Shown one piece after another: positions 25,796 to 35,195 of a stretch of 64,000 nucleotides of DNA. The stretch spans positions 744,001 through 808,000 of the forward strand of contig NZ_PJND01000007.1 in assembly GCF_002846575.1 (NCBI RefSeq). Direction: 5' to 3'. Within the stretch, counting starts at the first letter, position 1. Every line of letters starts with the position of its first letter. The notes below the pieces were generated by a model. The model was given only the letters and a program-made list of their open reading frames with translations, was not told where the DNA came from and ran no database searches. Source of the stretch: Flavobacterium lindanitolerans (lineage in GTDB: Bacteria; Bacteroidota; Bacteroidia; Flavobacteriales; Flavobacteriaceae). The position numbers and the translations under genes were made by a program.

Positions 25796-26176
25796 ATGAA
25801 AGCCCGGATATTTTTATTTATCGGAGTACTTGGAAGCCTGCTGGCAAGCTGCTCGTCAGCCAAATCGGTATCCGGAAAAGTATATAAGAAGAATGTCCAT
25901 GCTTCCTATTATGCCGACAAATTCAACGGGAGAAAAACAGCAAGTGGGGAAAAATTCCACAATAGCAATTATACAGCCGCCCATAAAAAACTGCCATTCG
26001 GAACAAAAGTCAAAGTAACCAATATAGCCAATGAAAAATCGGTTTTGGTTGAAATAAACGATAGGGGGCCATTTGTACCGGGCAGGGAAATCGACCTCAC
26101 TAAAAAAGCCTTTATGGAAATTGCAGACAATAAAAATCACGGTTCATTAAGAGTGAACATTGAAATTATAAACTAA
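25796..26176 (+). CDS. RlpA-like lipoprotein 2 (tandem paralogue)
   Basis: A 126-residue lipoprotein: signal peptide with lipobox LLASC (C19), a short linker, then a barrel domain nearly collinear with that of its neighbour (HASYYADKFNGRKTASGEKF, LPFGTKVKVTN, INDRGPFVPGREIDLTKKAF). The pair clearly arose by tandem duplication. The first copy has a transmembrane or cleavable signal and the second is lipid-anchored, so they are probably placed differently in the envelope. Co-transcribed, with a terminator after the second. Confidence 0.92.
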   Translation: MKARIFLFIGVLGSLLASCSSAKSVSGKVYKKNVHASYYADKFNGRKTASGEKFHNSNYTAAHKKLPFGTKVKVTNIANEKSVLVEINDRGPFVPGREIDLTKKAFMEIADNKNHGSLRVNIEIIN

Positions 26177-26178
26177 CC

Positions 26179-26203
26179 AAGCCGGCATTATGCTGGCTTT
26201 TTT
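26179..26203 (+). terminator. Terminator after the RlpA pair
   Basis: AAGCCGGCA (26179-26187), a 3-nt loop, TGCTGGCTT (26191-26199) with one G-T pair, T-run. Confidence 0.88.
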
Positions 26204-26252
26204 ATTGCTTAAAACGGACAATTAAAAATTAACATAAATTTAAGTTCGTTTA

Positions 26253-26284
26253 GTTCGGTAATTACCGAACCTGATTTAACTTTG
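26253..26284 (+). promoter_or_regulatory. Palindromic operator and -7 box of the GbsR-RND operon
   Basis: GTTCGGTAATTACCGAAC (26253-26270) is an 18-bp perfect palindrome. It occupies the -33/spacer region of the promoter whose -7 box is TAACTTTG at 26277-26284, 20 nt before the regulator ATG. A half-site-like AGTTCG also occurs just upstream (26243-26248). The position suits a repressor site, most simply for autoregulation by the GbsR-type protein encoded next. Confidence 0.7.
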
Positions 26285-26304
26285 CGCCAAAATTAACATA
26301 TCAA

Positions 26305-26784
26305 ATGACAGACATAGCGAAAGAAAGAGAAGGATTGGTGGAGATGTTTGGTGTTCATTTTGAAAAGTATTGGAACTTTTCACCTTTGTCAGGACGAATA
26401 TTAGGTTGCCTTATTGTTTGGAATGACGCCAAAGGATTGACGTTTGACGATTTAGTTTCCACACTTGGAGCCAGCAAAAGTTCGGTTTCTACCAATTTAA
26501 ATCTGTTACTGAAGATAGGAAAAATAGAATATTATACTTTTCCTGGTGACAGAAAGAAATATTACAGACCGTCTTCTTTTGGCGACAGGATGCAAAACCA
26601 CCTGCAGATGGTTCTGGACGAAAAGAAAATGGTGGAAAGAATGATAGATTACCGAAAAAAGACAGTGAGTGACGGCGACTGTGCCAATTTGGAACTAATT
26701 AAGATTTATCAGGAACACATCCTGGAATTTGAAAAATTTTTAAATAAAACGATTCAGAAGTTAGAAAAAGTAGAGAACAAATAA
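26305..26784 (+). CDS. GbsR/MarR-family transcriptional regulator
   Basis: A 159-residue winged-helix regulator. The HTH is visible as FDDLVSTLGASKSSVSTNLN followed by the wing FPGDRKKYYRP (about residues 51-93); a long helical dimerisation tail follows. GbsR-type proteins bind a ligand and repress neighbouring genes. It stands first in front of the complete RND efflux system, 20 bp before the adaptor gene, and behind a perfect palindrome, so control of the pump is the natural inference. The ligand is unknown. Confidence 0.9.
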   Translation: MTDIAKEREGLVEMFGVHFEKYWNFSPLSGRILGCLIVWNDAKGLTFDDLVSTLGASKSSVSTNLNLLLKIGKIEYYTFPGDRKKYYRPSSFGDRMQNHLQMVLDEKKMVERMIDYRKKTVSDGDCANLELIKIYQEHILEFEKFLNKTIQKLEKVENK

Positions 26785-26804
26785 ATCAATCAACCTTTAT
26801 AAAA

Positions 26805-27962
26805 ATGCAGATGAAGAATAAATCACTATTCAGTATTGTAATCGCAATAATTACACTTTACTCTTGCGGTAAAAAAGAACAGCAGATGCCTCCTCAGGGA
26901 CCAATGCCGTTTCCGGTACAGGCTGTTGCGAAACAGGATGCGGTTGTTTATCAGGAATATACAGCCAATCTTGAGGGACAACAGAATGTCGAAATCCGTC
27001 CAAAAGTTAACGGATTTATCCAAAAAATATTTGTTGACGAAGGACAGGTTGTCAGAAAAGGACAATTGTTATTCAAATTAGAAACCCAAACTCAAAACGA
27101 GGATGCTTCAGCAGCAAAGGCAGCCGTACAGGCAGCTCAGGTTGAAGTAGACCGATTGAAGCCGCTTGTTGACAGAAAAATCATCAGCAACGTACAGTTG
27201 GAAACGGCCAAAGCTAAGTTAGCGCAGGCTAAAGCTTCTTATGGAGCTATTGCTGCCAACATAGGTTTTGCAACAATCACATCGCCCGTTGATGGGGTAA
27301 TTGGCGGCCTTCCATTCAGAGAAGGTAGTTTAGTTAGCTCAACCAGTGAAATGCCTTTGACAACCGTTTCTGATACGAGAGTTATCCGTGCCTATTTCTC
27401 AATGAATGAGAAACAACTTTTGTTTTTCAACAAAACCTTTAAAGGAGCGACAACGGCAGAAAAGCTGAAATCAGCTCCGGAAGTTTCCCTGCTTTTGGTT
27501 GACAATACAGAATACGACCAAAAAGGAAGATTGGCAACAATGAATGGATTGGTTAATCCACAAACAGGAACAACGCAGTTCAGAGCCGAATTCAAAAATC
27601 CGGAAGGAATCCTTAGAAGCGGTAGCAGTGGTATCATTCGTTTGCCAATTGATGAGAAAAACGTAATGCTTGTGCCACAGAATGCCGTATTTGAAGTACA
27701 GGGAAAACAGATGGTTTATGTAGTTGGAAAAGACAACAAGGTAAAATCAAGAATCATTGAGACAAAAGGAACATCAGGATTGAATTTCATCGTGAGCGGA
27801 GGACTTGAAGAAGGCGAGTTAATCGTAGTCGAAGGGGCTTCTAAATTAAAAGACGATATGGAAATCGTGCCACAGCAAGGAAAACCGGAAGCTGCGGCTC
27901 CGGCAGAAAATACTGCGGCAAAAGATGCTGCAAAAACAACTACACCATCAGCTAAAAAATAA
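26805..27962 (+). CDS. RND efflux periplasmic adaptor (membrane fusion protein)
   Basis: A 385-residue AcrA/MexA-type lipoprotein that links the inner-membrane pump to the outer-membrane channel. Lipobox TLYSC (C22). It shows the barrel-sandwich/lipoyl halves (VEIRPKVNGFIQKIFVDEGQ and FATITSPVDGVIGGLPFREG), an Ala/Lys-rich helical hairpin between them, the beta-barrel domain and a membrane-proximal end, with a low-complexity Ala/Lys tail. It starts 20 bp after the regulator and ends 6 bp before the pump gene. Confidence 0.95.
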   Translation: MQMKNKSLFSIVIAIITLYSCGKKEQQMPPQGPMPFPVQAVAKQDAVVYQEYTANLEGQQNVEIRPKVNGFIQKIFVDEGQVVRKGQLLFKLETQTQNEDASAAKAAVQAAQVEVDRLKPLVDRKIISNVQLETAKAKLAQAKASYGAIAANIGFATITSPVDGVIGGLPFREGSLVSSTSEMPLTTVSDTRVIRAYFSMNEKQLLFFNKTFKGATTAEKLKSAPEVSLLLVDNTEYDQKGRLATMNGLVNPQTGTTQFRAEFKNPEGILRSGSSGIIRLPIDEKNVMLVPQNAVFEVQGKQMVYVVGKDNKVKSRIIETKGTSGLNFIVSGGLEEGELIVVEGASKLKDDMEIVPQQGKPEAAAPAENTAAKDAAKTTTPSAKK

Positions 27963-27968
27963 TTCTCA

Positions 27969-30900
27969 ATGTTAAAGACATTTATAGAAAGACCGGTTCT
28001 TTCGACCGTAATATCGATCCTGATTACCATTTTAGGAATCCTGGGATTGATGTCCCTGCCGATAGAACAATATCCTGAAATCGCCCCACCGACGGTTCAG
28101 GTTAATGCGACCTATACTGGAGCGAATGCCGAAACGGTATTGAACAGTGTTGTGACGCCACTAGAAGAAGAAATCAACGGAGTAGAAGGAATGACCTATA
28201 TGACGTCTTCTGCTGCGAATGACGGTTCAGCAAAAATTTCAGTTTACTTTGAACTTGGGGTTGACCCGGACATTGCTGCCGTAAACGTTCAGAATAGGGT
28301 TTCCCGTGCTACCAGCAAATTGCCTCAGGCTGTTGTTCAGACAGGGGTTACCACGCTAAAAAGCCAAACCAGTGCCTTGATGTTCTTTGCGCTTTATTCT
28401 AAAAATAAGCAATTCGACGAAACGTATATCCAGAACTATGCTAAAATCAACCTGGTTCCAAAACTGCAACGTGTAAAAGGTGTTGGACAGGTTAACGTTT
28501 TCGGAGCAAAAGATTACTCAATGAGAATCTGGATTGATCCGGAGAAAATGGCAACTTATGGCGTATTGCCAAAAGATATTCAGGCAGCGCTACAAGAGCA
28601 AAACGTAGAAGCAGCACCGGGTAAATTTGGTGAAAATGCAGATGGAGTTTATGAATATGTAATCAAATACAAAGGAAGACTTTCTGTAATTGAAGATTAT
28701 GAAAACATCGTAATCAAGTCTACAGGAAACGGAAACTTCCTTCACCTGAAAGATGTGGCCACCGTAGAATTGGGAGGCTTCAACTATGGTACCAAAAACA
28801 TTGCTATGGGGCAGGAAGGTGTTGCCGTAGGGGTGTTCCAGACATCGGGTTCCAATGCACAGGATATCATCACAGAAGTAATGTCGATTTTGGAAGAAAC
28901 AAAACCTGATTTCCCTCAGGGAGTAGATTATGTAATTCCATACAACACCAAAACATTCCTTGATGCTTCCATTAGCAAAGTAATCTCTACTTTGGTAGAA
29001 GCTTTCATTCTTGTATTTATTGTAGTATTCCTATTCTTACAGGATTTCCGTTCTACTCTGATTCCTGCTATCGCTGTACCGGTAGCCATTATCGGAACGT
29101 TCTTCTTCCTGCAATTATTCGGATTCTCAATTAACATGTTGACCCTGTTTGCTATGATTCTCGCGATTGGTATTGTGGTCGATGATGCCATTGTCGTCGT
29201 GGAGGCGGTACACGCCAAACTCGACGAAGGAGCCAAGTCCGGGAAAGAAGCTACGCTGTCTGCGATGAGCGAAATCTCTGGTGCGATTGTTTCGATTACA
29301 TTGGTAATGTCGGCGGTATTTATTCCGGTATCGTTCCTAAGCGGACCTTCGGGAGTATTCTACCAACAGTTTGCAATTACGTTGGCGATATCGATTTTGA
29401 TTTCGGCAGTAAACGCGTTAACGTTGAGTCCGGCTTTGTGTGCCCTGTTCCTGAAACCGCATAAAGATTCAGACCATCATAAAAAGAACCTGAAAGACAG
29501 ATTCTTCCTTGCCTTCAACACAGGCTTTAATAAGATGAACGAGAAATATACAGGCTCGTTGCGATTCCTGGTAAGAAAAAGATGGGTAACAGGAGTAGCT
29601 CTTTTGGTTTTCTGTGGTATTACTTATTTCCTGTTCCAGTCTACTCCGTCGGGATTTATTCCTAACGAAGACAGGGGAATCATCATGGCGGATTTGACAC
29701 TGCCTCCTGGAACAACATTAGAAAAAACACAAAAAGCAGTAAATGAATTAGATTCTATTTTAGCCTCGATGGATATCGTTGAAGCCAGAATGAGCGTTGT
29801 AGGATTCAGTTTGTTGAACAACGTAAACGGTGGTTCTTATGCCTTTACGGTAATCAAACTGAAAGACTGGGCCTATCGTAAAGAGGCTAACCAGCAGGTT
29901 GATGCAGTAGTGGGAGAACTTTTTGGAAGAACAGCCCACTTTAAAGATGCAAGAGCCTTATTCTTTACACCTCCGAGTGTACAAGGTTTTGGTACTGCCG
30001 ATGGTTTTGAATTCAAAATACAGGATAAAGGTGATGATGACTGGGCAACAGTTAGTAAAGTCAGCAACGAGTTCCTGGGTGAATTAATGAAAAGGCCGGA
30101 AATCCAGTATGCGATGACCAACTTTAACCCGAACTTCCCACAATACCAAATGGATATTAATGTGGAAAGGGCAAAAGATGCCGGAGTATCTATTTCGGAT
30201 ATCTTCAACACCATGCAGGGATATTACGGAGGATTGTATACAACAGATTTCAATAAATTCGGGAAGCAGTACCGTGTCATGATTCAGGCAAAACCGTCTG
30301 ACAGGGCTACTGAAGAATCGATTAACAATATTTATGTCAGAAATGCCAATAACCAGCAGGTAGCAATCAGCCAGTTCATTGACTTCAAGAGAATTTACGG
30401 ACCGGAAGCTGTAGCGAGATTTAACATGCTAAAAGCTGTAAACGTTAACGGAAAAGCGAAACCGGGTTACAGTTCAGGTGATGCGATTAAGGCAATTCAG
30501 GAAGTTGCAGCACAGCACTTGCCAAAAAGTTATACTTATGAATTTTCAGGTATGACCCGTGAAGAGATTTTGGCAGGATCACAGGCAGCAGGCGTATTCC
30601 TTTTGAGTTTGATATTTGTTTACTTCCTTTTGAGTGCGCAATATGAAAGTTATCTGGTGCCATTATCGGTATTGTTATCATTGCCTGTTGGTATTGCCGG
30701 AGCTATCGGATTTGTGAAGCTTGCCGGATTAGAAAACAACATCTACTTCCAGGTAGCACTAATCATGCTTATTGGTCTCCTCGCGAAGAATGCCATCCTG
30801 ATTGTGGAATTCGCCATACAGAGACGACGCCACGGAATGGACCTGATGCAGGCGGCTATCGAAGGTGCAAAAGCGCGTCTTCGACCAATCTTAATGACTT

Positions 30901-31139
30901 CATTGGCCTTTATTTTTGGTCTGTTGCCATTAGCTCTTGCTTCCGGAGTTGGAGCAGTAGGTAACCGTTCTATTGGTATGGGAGCTGTTGGAGGAATGCT
31001 AATCGGAACCGTATTTGGAGTATTCGTAATTCCGGTATTGTTCGTAATCTTCCAATCATTGCAGGAAAGAATCTCAGGCAAGCCATTTGAAGAAAAAGAG
31101 TCTGATGTTATACTTTTAAACGAAGAATATGAAGAATAA
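27969..31139 (+). CDS. RND efflux pump, HAE1 (AcrB-like) family
   Basis: A 1056-residue proton-driven multidrug exporter. It starts MLKTFIERPVLSTVISILI, the typical first helix. The proton relay is present: the two Asp residues in GIVVDDAIVVVEAV (TM4) and the Lys in GLLAKNAILIVEFA (TM10). Two large periplasmic loops and the internal repeat of the family are intact. No truncation. The outer-membrane factor gene overlaps its end by 11 bp, showing tight co-expression. Substrates cannot be inferred. Confidence 0.97.
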   Translation: MLKTFIERPVLSTVISILITILGILGLMSLPIEQYPEIAPPTVQVNATYTGANAETVLNSVVTPLEEEINGVEGMTYMTSSAANDGSAKISVYFELGVDPDIAAVNVQNRVSRATSKLPQAVVQTGVTTLKSQTSALMFFALYSKNKQFDETYIQNYAKINLVPKLQRVKGVGQVNVFGAKDYSMRIWIDPEKMATYGVLPKDIQAALQEQNVEAAPGKFGENADGVYEYVIKYKGRLSVIEDYENIVIKSTGNGNFLHLKDVATVELGGFNYGTKNIAMGQEGVAVGVFQTSGSNAQDIITEVMSILEETKPDFPQGVDYVIPYNTKTFLDASISKVISTLVEAFILVFIVVFLFLQDFRSTLIPAIAVPVAIIGTFFFLQLFGFSINMLTLFAMILAIGIVVDDAIVVVEAVHAKLDEGAKSGKEATLSAMSEISGAIVSITLVMSAVFIPVSFLSGPSGVFYQQFAITLAISILISAVNALTLSPALCALFLKPHKDSDHHKKNLKDRFFLAFNTGFNKMNEKYTGSLRFLVRKRWVTGVALLVFCGITYFLFQSTPSGFIPNEDRGIIMADLTLPPGTTLEKTQKAVNELDSILASMDIVEARMSVVGFSLLNNVNGGSYAFTVIKLKDWAYRKEANQQVDAVVGELFGRTAHFKDARALFFTPPSVQGFGTADGFEFKIQDKGDDDWATVSKVSNEFLGELMKRPEIQYAMTNFNPNFPQYQMDINVERAKDAGVSISDIFNTMQGYYGGLYTTDFNKFGKQYRVMIQAKPSDRATEESINNIYVRNANNQQVAISQFIDFKRIYGPEAVARFNMLKAVNVNGKAKPGYSSGDAIKAIQEVAAQHLPKSYTYEFSGMTREEILAGSQAAGVFLLSLIFVYFLLSAQYESYLVPLSVLLSLPVGIAGAIGFVKLAGLENNIYFQVALIMLIGLLAKNAILIVEFAIQRRRHGMDLMQAAIEGAKARLRPILMTSLAFIFGLLPLALASGVGAVGNRSIGMGAVGGMLIGTVFGVFVIPVLFVIFQSLQERISGKPFEEKESDVILLNEEYEE

Positions 31140-32529
31140 GATATATAAAATAGGTTTGCTCGTTTTCGCTGCAGCCGTAATGCAATCTTGTTTCGTCGCA
31201 AAAAAATACGAAAGGCCGGAACTAAAAACAGAAGACCTTTACAGAACAGAGGTTGTTTCTGCGGATTCTACCTCGCTTGCGAATGTTTCATGGGATAAGA
31301 TATTTACTGACCCTATCTTGCAGGACTATATCAAAAAAGGATTGCAGAACAATCTGGATATCCGTATTGCGATGCAGAATATTGCAGCCGCAGAAGCGAC
31401 AATGAAACAAGGCAAAGCAGGTTACTTTCCAACACTTTCAGGAAATGCTGACTGGACACACCAGCAGCTTTCCAAAAACAGCCAGTTGGGAGCTTTCCTG
31501 CAGGACCGAAGCACAGACCAGTATCAGTTGACAGGAACACTTTCCTGGGAAGCGGATATCTGGGGCAAAATCAGAAGTAACAAGCGTGCGGCAAATGCGG
31601 CTTATCTGCAGTCAATAGCAGCCAATCAGGCGGTTAAGACACAGTTGATTGCCAGCATTGCTTCTACCTATTATCAATTGCTTTCTCTGGATGCCCAGAT
31701 TAAGGTAGCTGAAGAATCGTTGATTAACAGAAATGAAAGTATCGAAACGATTATTGCGCTTAAAGATGCAGGAAATGTAAATGAAGTGGGTGTAAAACAG
31801 ACCGAAGCACAGAAATATGCGACAGAAATCATTATTGCAGATTTAAAAAACAATGTAATCATCTTAGAAAATGCCCTGAATAATCTTTTGGGTGAAGGTT
31901 CTAAGAAAATTGCCAGAGGTACTTTCGAGTCTCAGGTAATGCAGCCGGAAATTACACTTGGCGTTCCGGCAACCCTGTTGAGAAACAGACCGGATGTTAT
32001 TGCGGCAGAATACAACCTGATTTCTACTTTTGAGCAGACTAATGTTGCAAGAAGTAATTTCTATCCTACGCTAAAAGTAACGGCTACAGGCGGTTTCCAA
32101 AGTATCGATTTGCAACAATGGTTCAGTGCCAATTCGTTCTTTTCAAATGTGGTTACCGGATTAACACAGCCAATCTTTAACCAGAGACAAATCAGAACGC
32201 GTTTTGAAGTGGCAAAAGCCAACCAGGAAAAAGCCTATCTGCAATTTGAACAATCTCTGTTAACTGCAGGAAAAGAAGTTTCGGATGCTTTGGCGCAATA
32301 CAACAACGAAACGGCTAAAATAACAATCCGCGAAAAGCAAGTTGACGCACTTAAAAAAGCGGCTGATTATTCAGACGAACTATTAACATATGGTTTGGTG
32401 AACTATTTGGAAGTATTGACAGCTAAAGACAATGCTTTGAATACGGAACTGAATCTGATTGACAATAAATACAGACAGTACAATGCCATTATCCAATTAT
32501 ACAGGGCCTTAGGTGGCGGATGGCAATAA
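31129..32529 (+). CDS. TolC-like outer-membrane efflux lipoprotein (NodT type)
   Basis: A 466-residue outer-membrane factor: lipobox MQSC (C21), then two outer-membrane-efflux repeats of alternating helix and strand. Markers include SWDKIFTDPILQDYIKKGL, LSWEADIWGKIRSNKRAA and LLRNRPDVIAAEYNL. The adaptor, pump and channel together form a complete tripartite exporter. It overlaps the pump gene by 11 bp and is followed by a strong terminator. Confidence 0.96.
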   Translation: MKNKIYKIGLLVFAAAVMQSCFVAKKYERPELKTEDLYRTEVVSADSTSLANVSWDKIFTDPILQDYIKKGLQNNLDIRIAMQNIAAAEATMKQGKAGYFPTLSGNADWTHQQLSKNSQLGAFLQDRSTDQYQLTGTLSWEADIWGKIRSNKRAANAAYLQSIAANQAVKTQLIASIASTYYQLLSLDAQIKVAEESLINRNESIETIIALKDAGNVNEVGVKQTEAQKYATEIIIADLKNNVIILENALNNLLGEGSKKIARGTFESQVMQPEITLGVPATLLRNRPDVIAAEYNLISTFEQTNVARSNFYPTLKVTATGGFQSIDLQQWFSANSFFSNVVTGLTQPIFNQRQIRTRFEVAKANQEKAYLQFEQSLLTAGKEVSDALAQYNNETAKITIREKQVDALKKAADYSDELLTYGLVNYLEVLTAKDNALNTELNLIDNKYRQYNAIIQLYRALGGGWQ

Positions 32530-32572
32530 TATAGTTCCGCTTGCGGGATTATGATTGATTTTGTTTTTGTTC

Positions 32573-32609
32573 AAAACCATCGGACATTTCGATGTTCGGT
32601 GGTTTTTTG
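32573..32609 (+). terminator. Terminator of the RND operon
   Basis: AAAACCATCGGACAT (32573-32587), loop TTCG, ATGTTCGGTGGTTTT (32592-32606, with G-T pairs), T-run. Confidence 0.92.
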
Positions 32610-32675
32610 TTTTAAGGGTTCTATAGGCATTGACTTTGGCGCGATTGGGAATAATCTTAAAACAGTACATTATTT

Positions 32676-33362
32676 ATGAAACCTGAAAAGTATAAAAAAT
32701 TAGACAATCCTGTTTGGTATTCTTTATCAGAAAGCCATCGGGATTTTGCAATTAATTATAACAATATAAAGTTTTACCGTCCGGATTATTGCCCGTTTGG
32801 AGGTTTTCAAAGTCCAGATGATATTTCTGAAAGTATTGATTCTTATTCGCACCTGACAGATAGTTTTTTTGTTGTTGGTGAAAAACCGTTGTTGTCTGAT
32901 AAACTGCTGCTAAAAAATGAGCTGATTTGCGCACAAATGATTGTTGAGAATAAAATAGATATGGAGTATAAAAATACTATTGTGTCATTGACCTCAAACA
33001 ATACCAAAGCTTTATTTGACCTGGTTAATCTGGTACAGCCGGGTTATTTTAAAGAGAAAACAGCTTTACTGGGAAACTATTACGGAATCTTTGAAAAAGG
33101 AGAATTGATAGCCGTAACCGGAGAGCGGATGAAAATGGATGATTTTGTAGAAATCAGCGCTGTAGTCACACATCCTGAACATACCGGAAAAGGCCTGGCA
33201 AAACAGTTGGTTGCCCATACGGCTAATGCTATAATAGAACAGGGAAAGATGCCTTACCTTCATGTGGTTGAAAGCAATGAAGGTGCTATAAAATTATATG
33301 AAAAGCTGGATTTTATAACAAGACGAAAGATTAGTTTTTGGCATATTGTAAAATTAAGATAG
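32676..33362 (+). CDS. GNAT-family N-acetyltransferase (FR47-like)
   Basis: A 228-residue protein. The N-terminal half is specific to the subfamily; the C-terminal half is a GNAT domain with the acetyl-CoA-binding motif HPEHTGKGLAKQLVAH (about 169-184) and the closing SNEGAIKLYEKLDF block. FR47-like proteins acetylate amino groups of small molecules or amino acids; the substrate is unknown. The next gene starts 3 bp after it. Confidence 0.88.
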   Translation: MKPEKYKKLDNPVWYSLSESHRDFAINYNNIKFYRPDYCPFGGFQSPDDISESIDSYSHLTDSFFVVGEKPLLSDKLLLKNELICAQMIVENKIDMEYKNTIVSLTSNNTKALFDLVNLVQPGYFKEKTALLGNYYGIFEKGELIAVTGERMKMDDFVEISAVVTHPEHTGKGLAKQLVAHTANAIIEQGKMPYLHVVESNEGAIKLYEKLDFITRRKISFWHIVKLR

Positions 33363-33365
33363 AAG

Positions 33366-33674
33366 ATGATGAAAGAAAATAAAATAGGAAAAATAACCAT
33401 AGCAATAATCACAATCGTTTTAGTATTGGTGACTATAAGGTTGTCAGGACATAAACATTCTCTAGGGATTTTTGTGCTGGCACTCTTCGGCTTTTATTTT
33501 GTGGCTTTTTTAATTGGAGCCCTCCTAAAAGCAACGGAAGTTATAAGCAAGTCTCTTTTTTATGTTTTTTTAGCGGTGTTATTGACTTCGTTCTCCTTGT
33601 TTTTCGTTTACCACCATAGCTATGACAGTCATAACGAAACCCGAAGCCTGTTGTATGGTTTTAACGGTGAATAA
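33366..33674 (+). CDS. Small membrane protein of unknown function
   Basis: A 102-residue frame with three hydrophobic stretches (about 9-26, 31-53 and 62-82), a short basic N-terminus and a hydrophilic tail containing HHSYDSHNE. No family recognised. It is 3 bp after the acetyltransferase and in the same direction, and converges with the esterase gene 5 bp away. Confidence 0.65.
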   Translation: MMKENKIGKITIAIITIVLVLVTIRLSGHKHSLGIFVLALFGFYFVAFLIGALLKATEVISKSLFYVFLAVLLTSFSLFFVYHHSYDSHNETRSLLYGFNGE

Positions 33675-33679
33675 TAACC

Positions 33680-34597
33680 TTAGTCACAAAATTTATAGGT
33701 AGCAGACAGCTCATTCTTTTTTCCGGTTGGCACAATGTCATGCTTTTGGAATTTCTTTCCGGACGAAACATCATTCAGAAAATTTAAAACAATGTGGTGC
33801 TCTTTTTCAAAAAGATAACCGCTGTACTCATGTCCGCCACCACAAAACGTATAGAGCGCTCCGGAACCGTCTAAGCTCACGATATGATTATAGATAGAAT
33901 AGGAACCAAAGAGCATTAGCCATCCTGAAGCATTTGTCTTGCAATAATGATGTGGAGCAGTAGCATAAGGAACGGTTGTATCACCATTTCCATGAAAGAA
34001 AAACATAGGAATTATGTTTTTTTCAGTAATCAGATTTAAGTCCATAATAGCTCCTGCACCCGAAACGAGTCCGGCATATTTAAATCCGGCAGGAAGTGAA
34101 TTATCATATAAATTCATCGTTTTAAAATCCCAAAATGCAGCATGAAGCACAGTTTCGGCTCCGGCACTGGAACCGGCAATAAATATTTTTGAAGTATCGA
34201 TAGCATATTTTTCACTGTTTTTTATAAAAAAGGAAGTGGCCAGCCATAAATCGTTTACTGCATATTGAAATGCCTTAATCTTTTCAGAAAGAATACCGTC
34301 GCAACTGAATTTCTTACCTTTGGCATACAGTGTATAGGTTATCGTAGCGCTTGCATAACCATTTTGGGCAAGATAATGACAAAGACTGTGACCGGATTGT
34401 CTTTCTCCTCCTGAAAATCCGCCGCCGTGCACATACAAAAGCAATGGTAGTTTATTGCCGGACGTTTTTGCCGGAAGAAATAAATCAAGGTCTAACTTAA
34501 TTGTATCGTTTTGGAAATAAGTCAATGTTGTCATTTTTTGGGCATTTCCTACATGAAAAGACAACAGAAACAAAAAGGCAATCAGGATTTTTTTCAT
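33680..34597 (-). CDS. Secreted alpha/beta hydrolase (esterase type)
   Basis: A 305-residue protein from the ATG at 34597-34595 (MKKILIAFLF), with a signal peptide ending GNAQ; the longer form starting 18 nt upstream would spoil the signal. Hydrolase landmarks: the oxyanion motif HGGGFSGG, the nucleophile elbow GSSAGAE, an Asp in HGNGDTTVPY and a His in GGGHEYSG, giving a complete triad. It resembles periplasmic carboxylesterases. Substrate unknown. Confidence 0.88.
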   Translation of the reverse strand: MKKILIAFLFLLSFHVGNAQKMTTLTYFQNDTIKLDLDLFLPAKTSGNKLPLLLYVHGGGFSGGERQSGHSLCHYLAQNGYASATITYTLYAKGKKFSCDGILSEKIKAFQYAVNDLWLATSFFIKNSEKYAIDTSKIFIAGSSAGAETVLHAAFWDFKTMNLYDNSLPAGFKYAGLVSGAGAIMDLNLITEKNIIPMFFFHGNGDTTVPYATAPHHYCKTNASGWLMLFGSYSIYNHIVSLDGSGALYTFCGGGHEYSGYLFEKEHHIVLNFLNDVSSGKKFQKHDIVPTGKKNELSATYKFCD

Positions 34598-34645
34598 TGT
34601 AATTGGGGTAATCAATTATAGTTTATTGACGTATAATAAAACAAA

Positions 34646-35116
34646 TTATTTCCAGGTTTTATAAGGATGCTGGCTTAAAAAAGCATTATAGTAACGCTCA
34701 TCGTTTGTAACCTCACTTCCCAACCAATCAGGCTTTTCAAAGGTTTCATCTTCAGATTTCAATTCAACTTCGGCTATAACGAGTCCTTCATTATCTCCAA
34801 AAAATTCGTCAACCTCAAAAACATGGTTTCCGGACCGCACTTCATAGCGTATTTTGTCAATAACACCCTTTTCACAAAGCTGAATCAGGTGTCTGGCTTC
34901 CATAAGCGGAATTTCAGTTTCCCACTCAAAGCGGGAAACCCCGGATTCGTTTCCTTTTCCTTTGATGGTCAGAAAACCGCTTTCTCCTTTAATCCGGATA
35001 CGGACAGTTCTCTCCGGATGGCTGTTGAGGTAGCCCTGGGCAATATGATTTTTAGCAAAAGCAAATGTCTTAAACTGGTCAGAGTTGACAAGGAATTTTC
35101 TTTCAATCTCAAGCAT
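34646..35116 (-). CDS. CYTH-domain protein
   Basis: A 156-residue triphosphate tunnel enzyme. The defining ExExK motif is at residues 3-7 (EIERK); arginine/lysine strands (RTVRIRIKG, FLTIKGKG) and a C-terminal acidic strand (FEVDEFFGDNEGLVIAEVEL) complete the tunnel. Small bacterial CYTH proteins usually hydrolyse inorganic triphosphate or thiamine triphosphate; adenylate cyclase activity is less likely. The start lies 79 bp from the divergent Gcr-type gene. A -7 variant, TAACTTCG, lies at 35134-35141 on this strand. Confidence 0.92.
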   Translation of the reverse strand: MLEIERKFLVNSDQFKTFAFAKNHIAQGYLNSHPERTVRIRIKGESGFLTIKGKGNESGVSRFEWETEIPLMEARHLIQLCEKGVIDKIRYEVRSGNHVFEVDEFFGDNEGLVIAEVELKSEDETFEKPDWLGSEVTNDERYYNAFLSQHPYKTWK

Positions 35117-35195
35117 GGGTATCTTTTTATTAACGAAGTTACTGATAAATGCTCTTCTATTTGTATTTTTACGATAAAGCTTAAGTTAAAACCCC

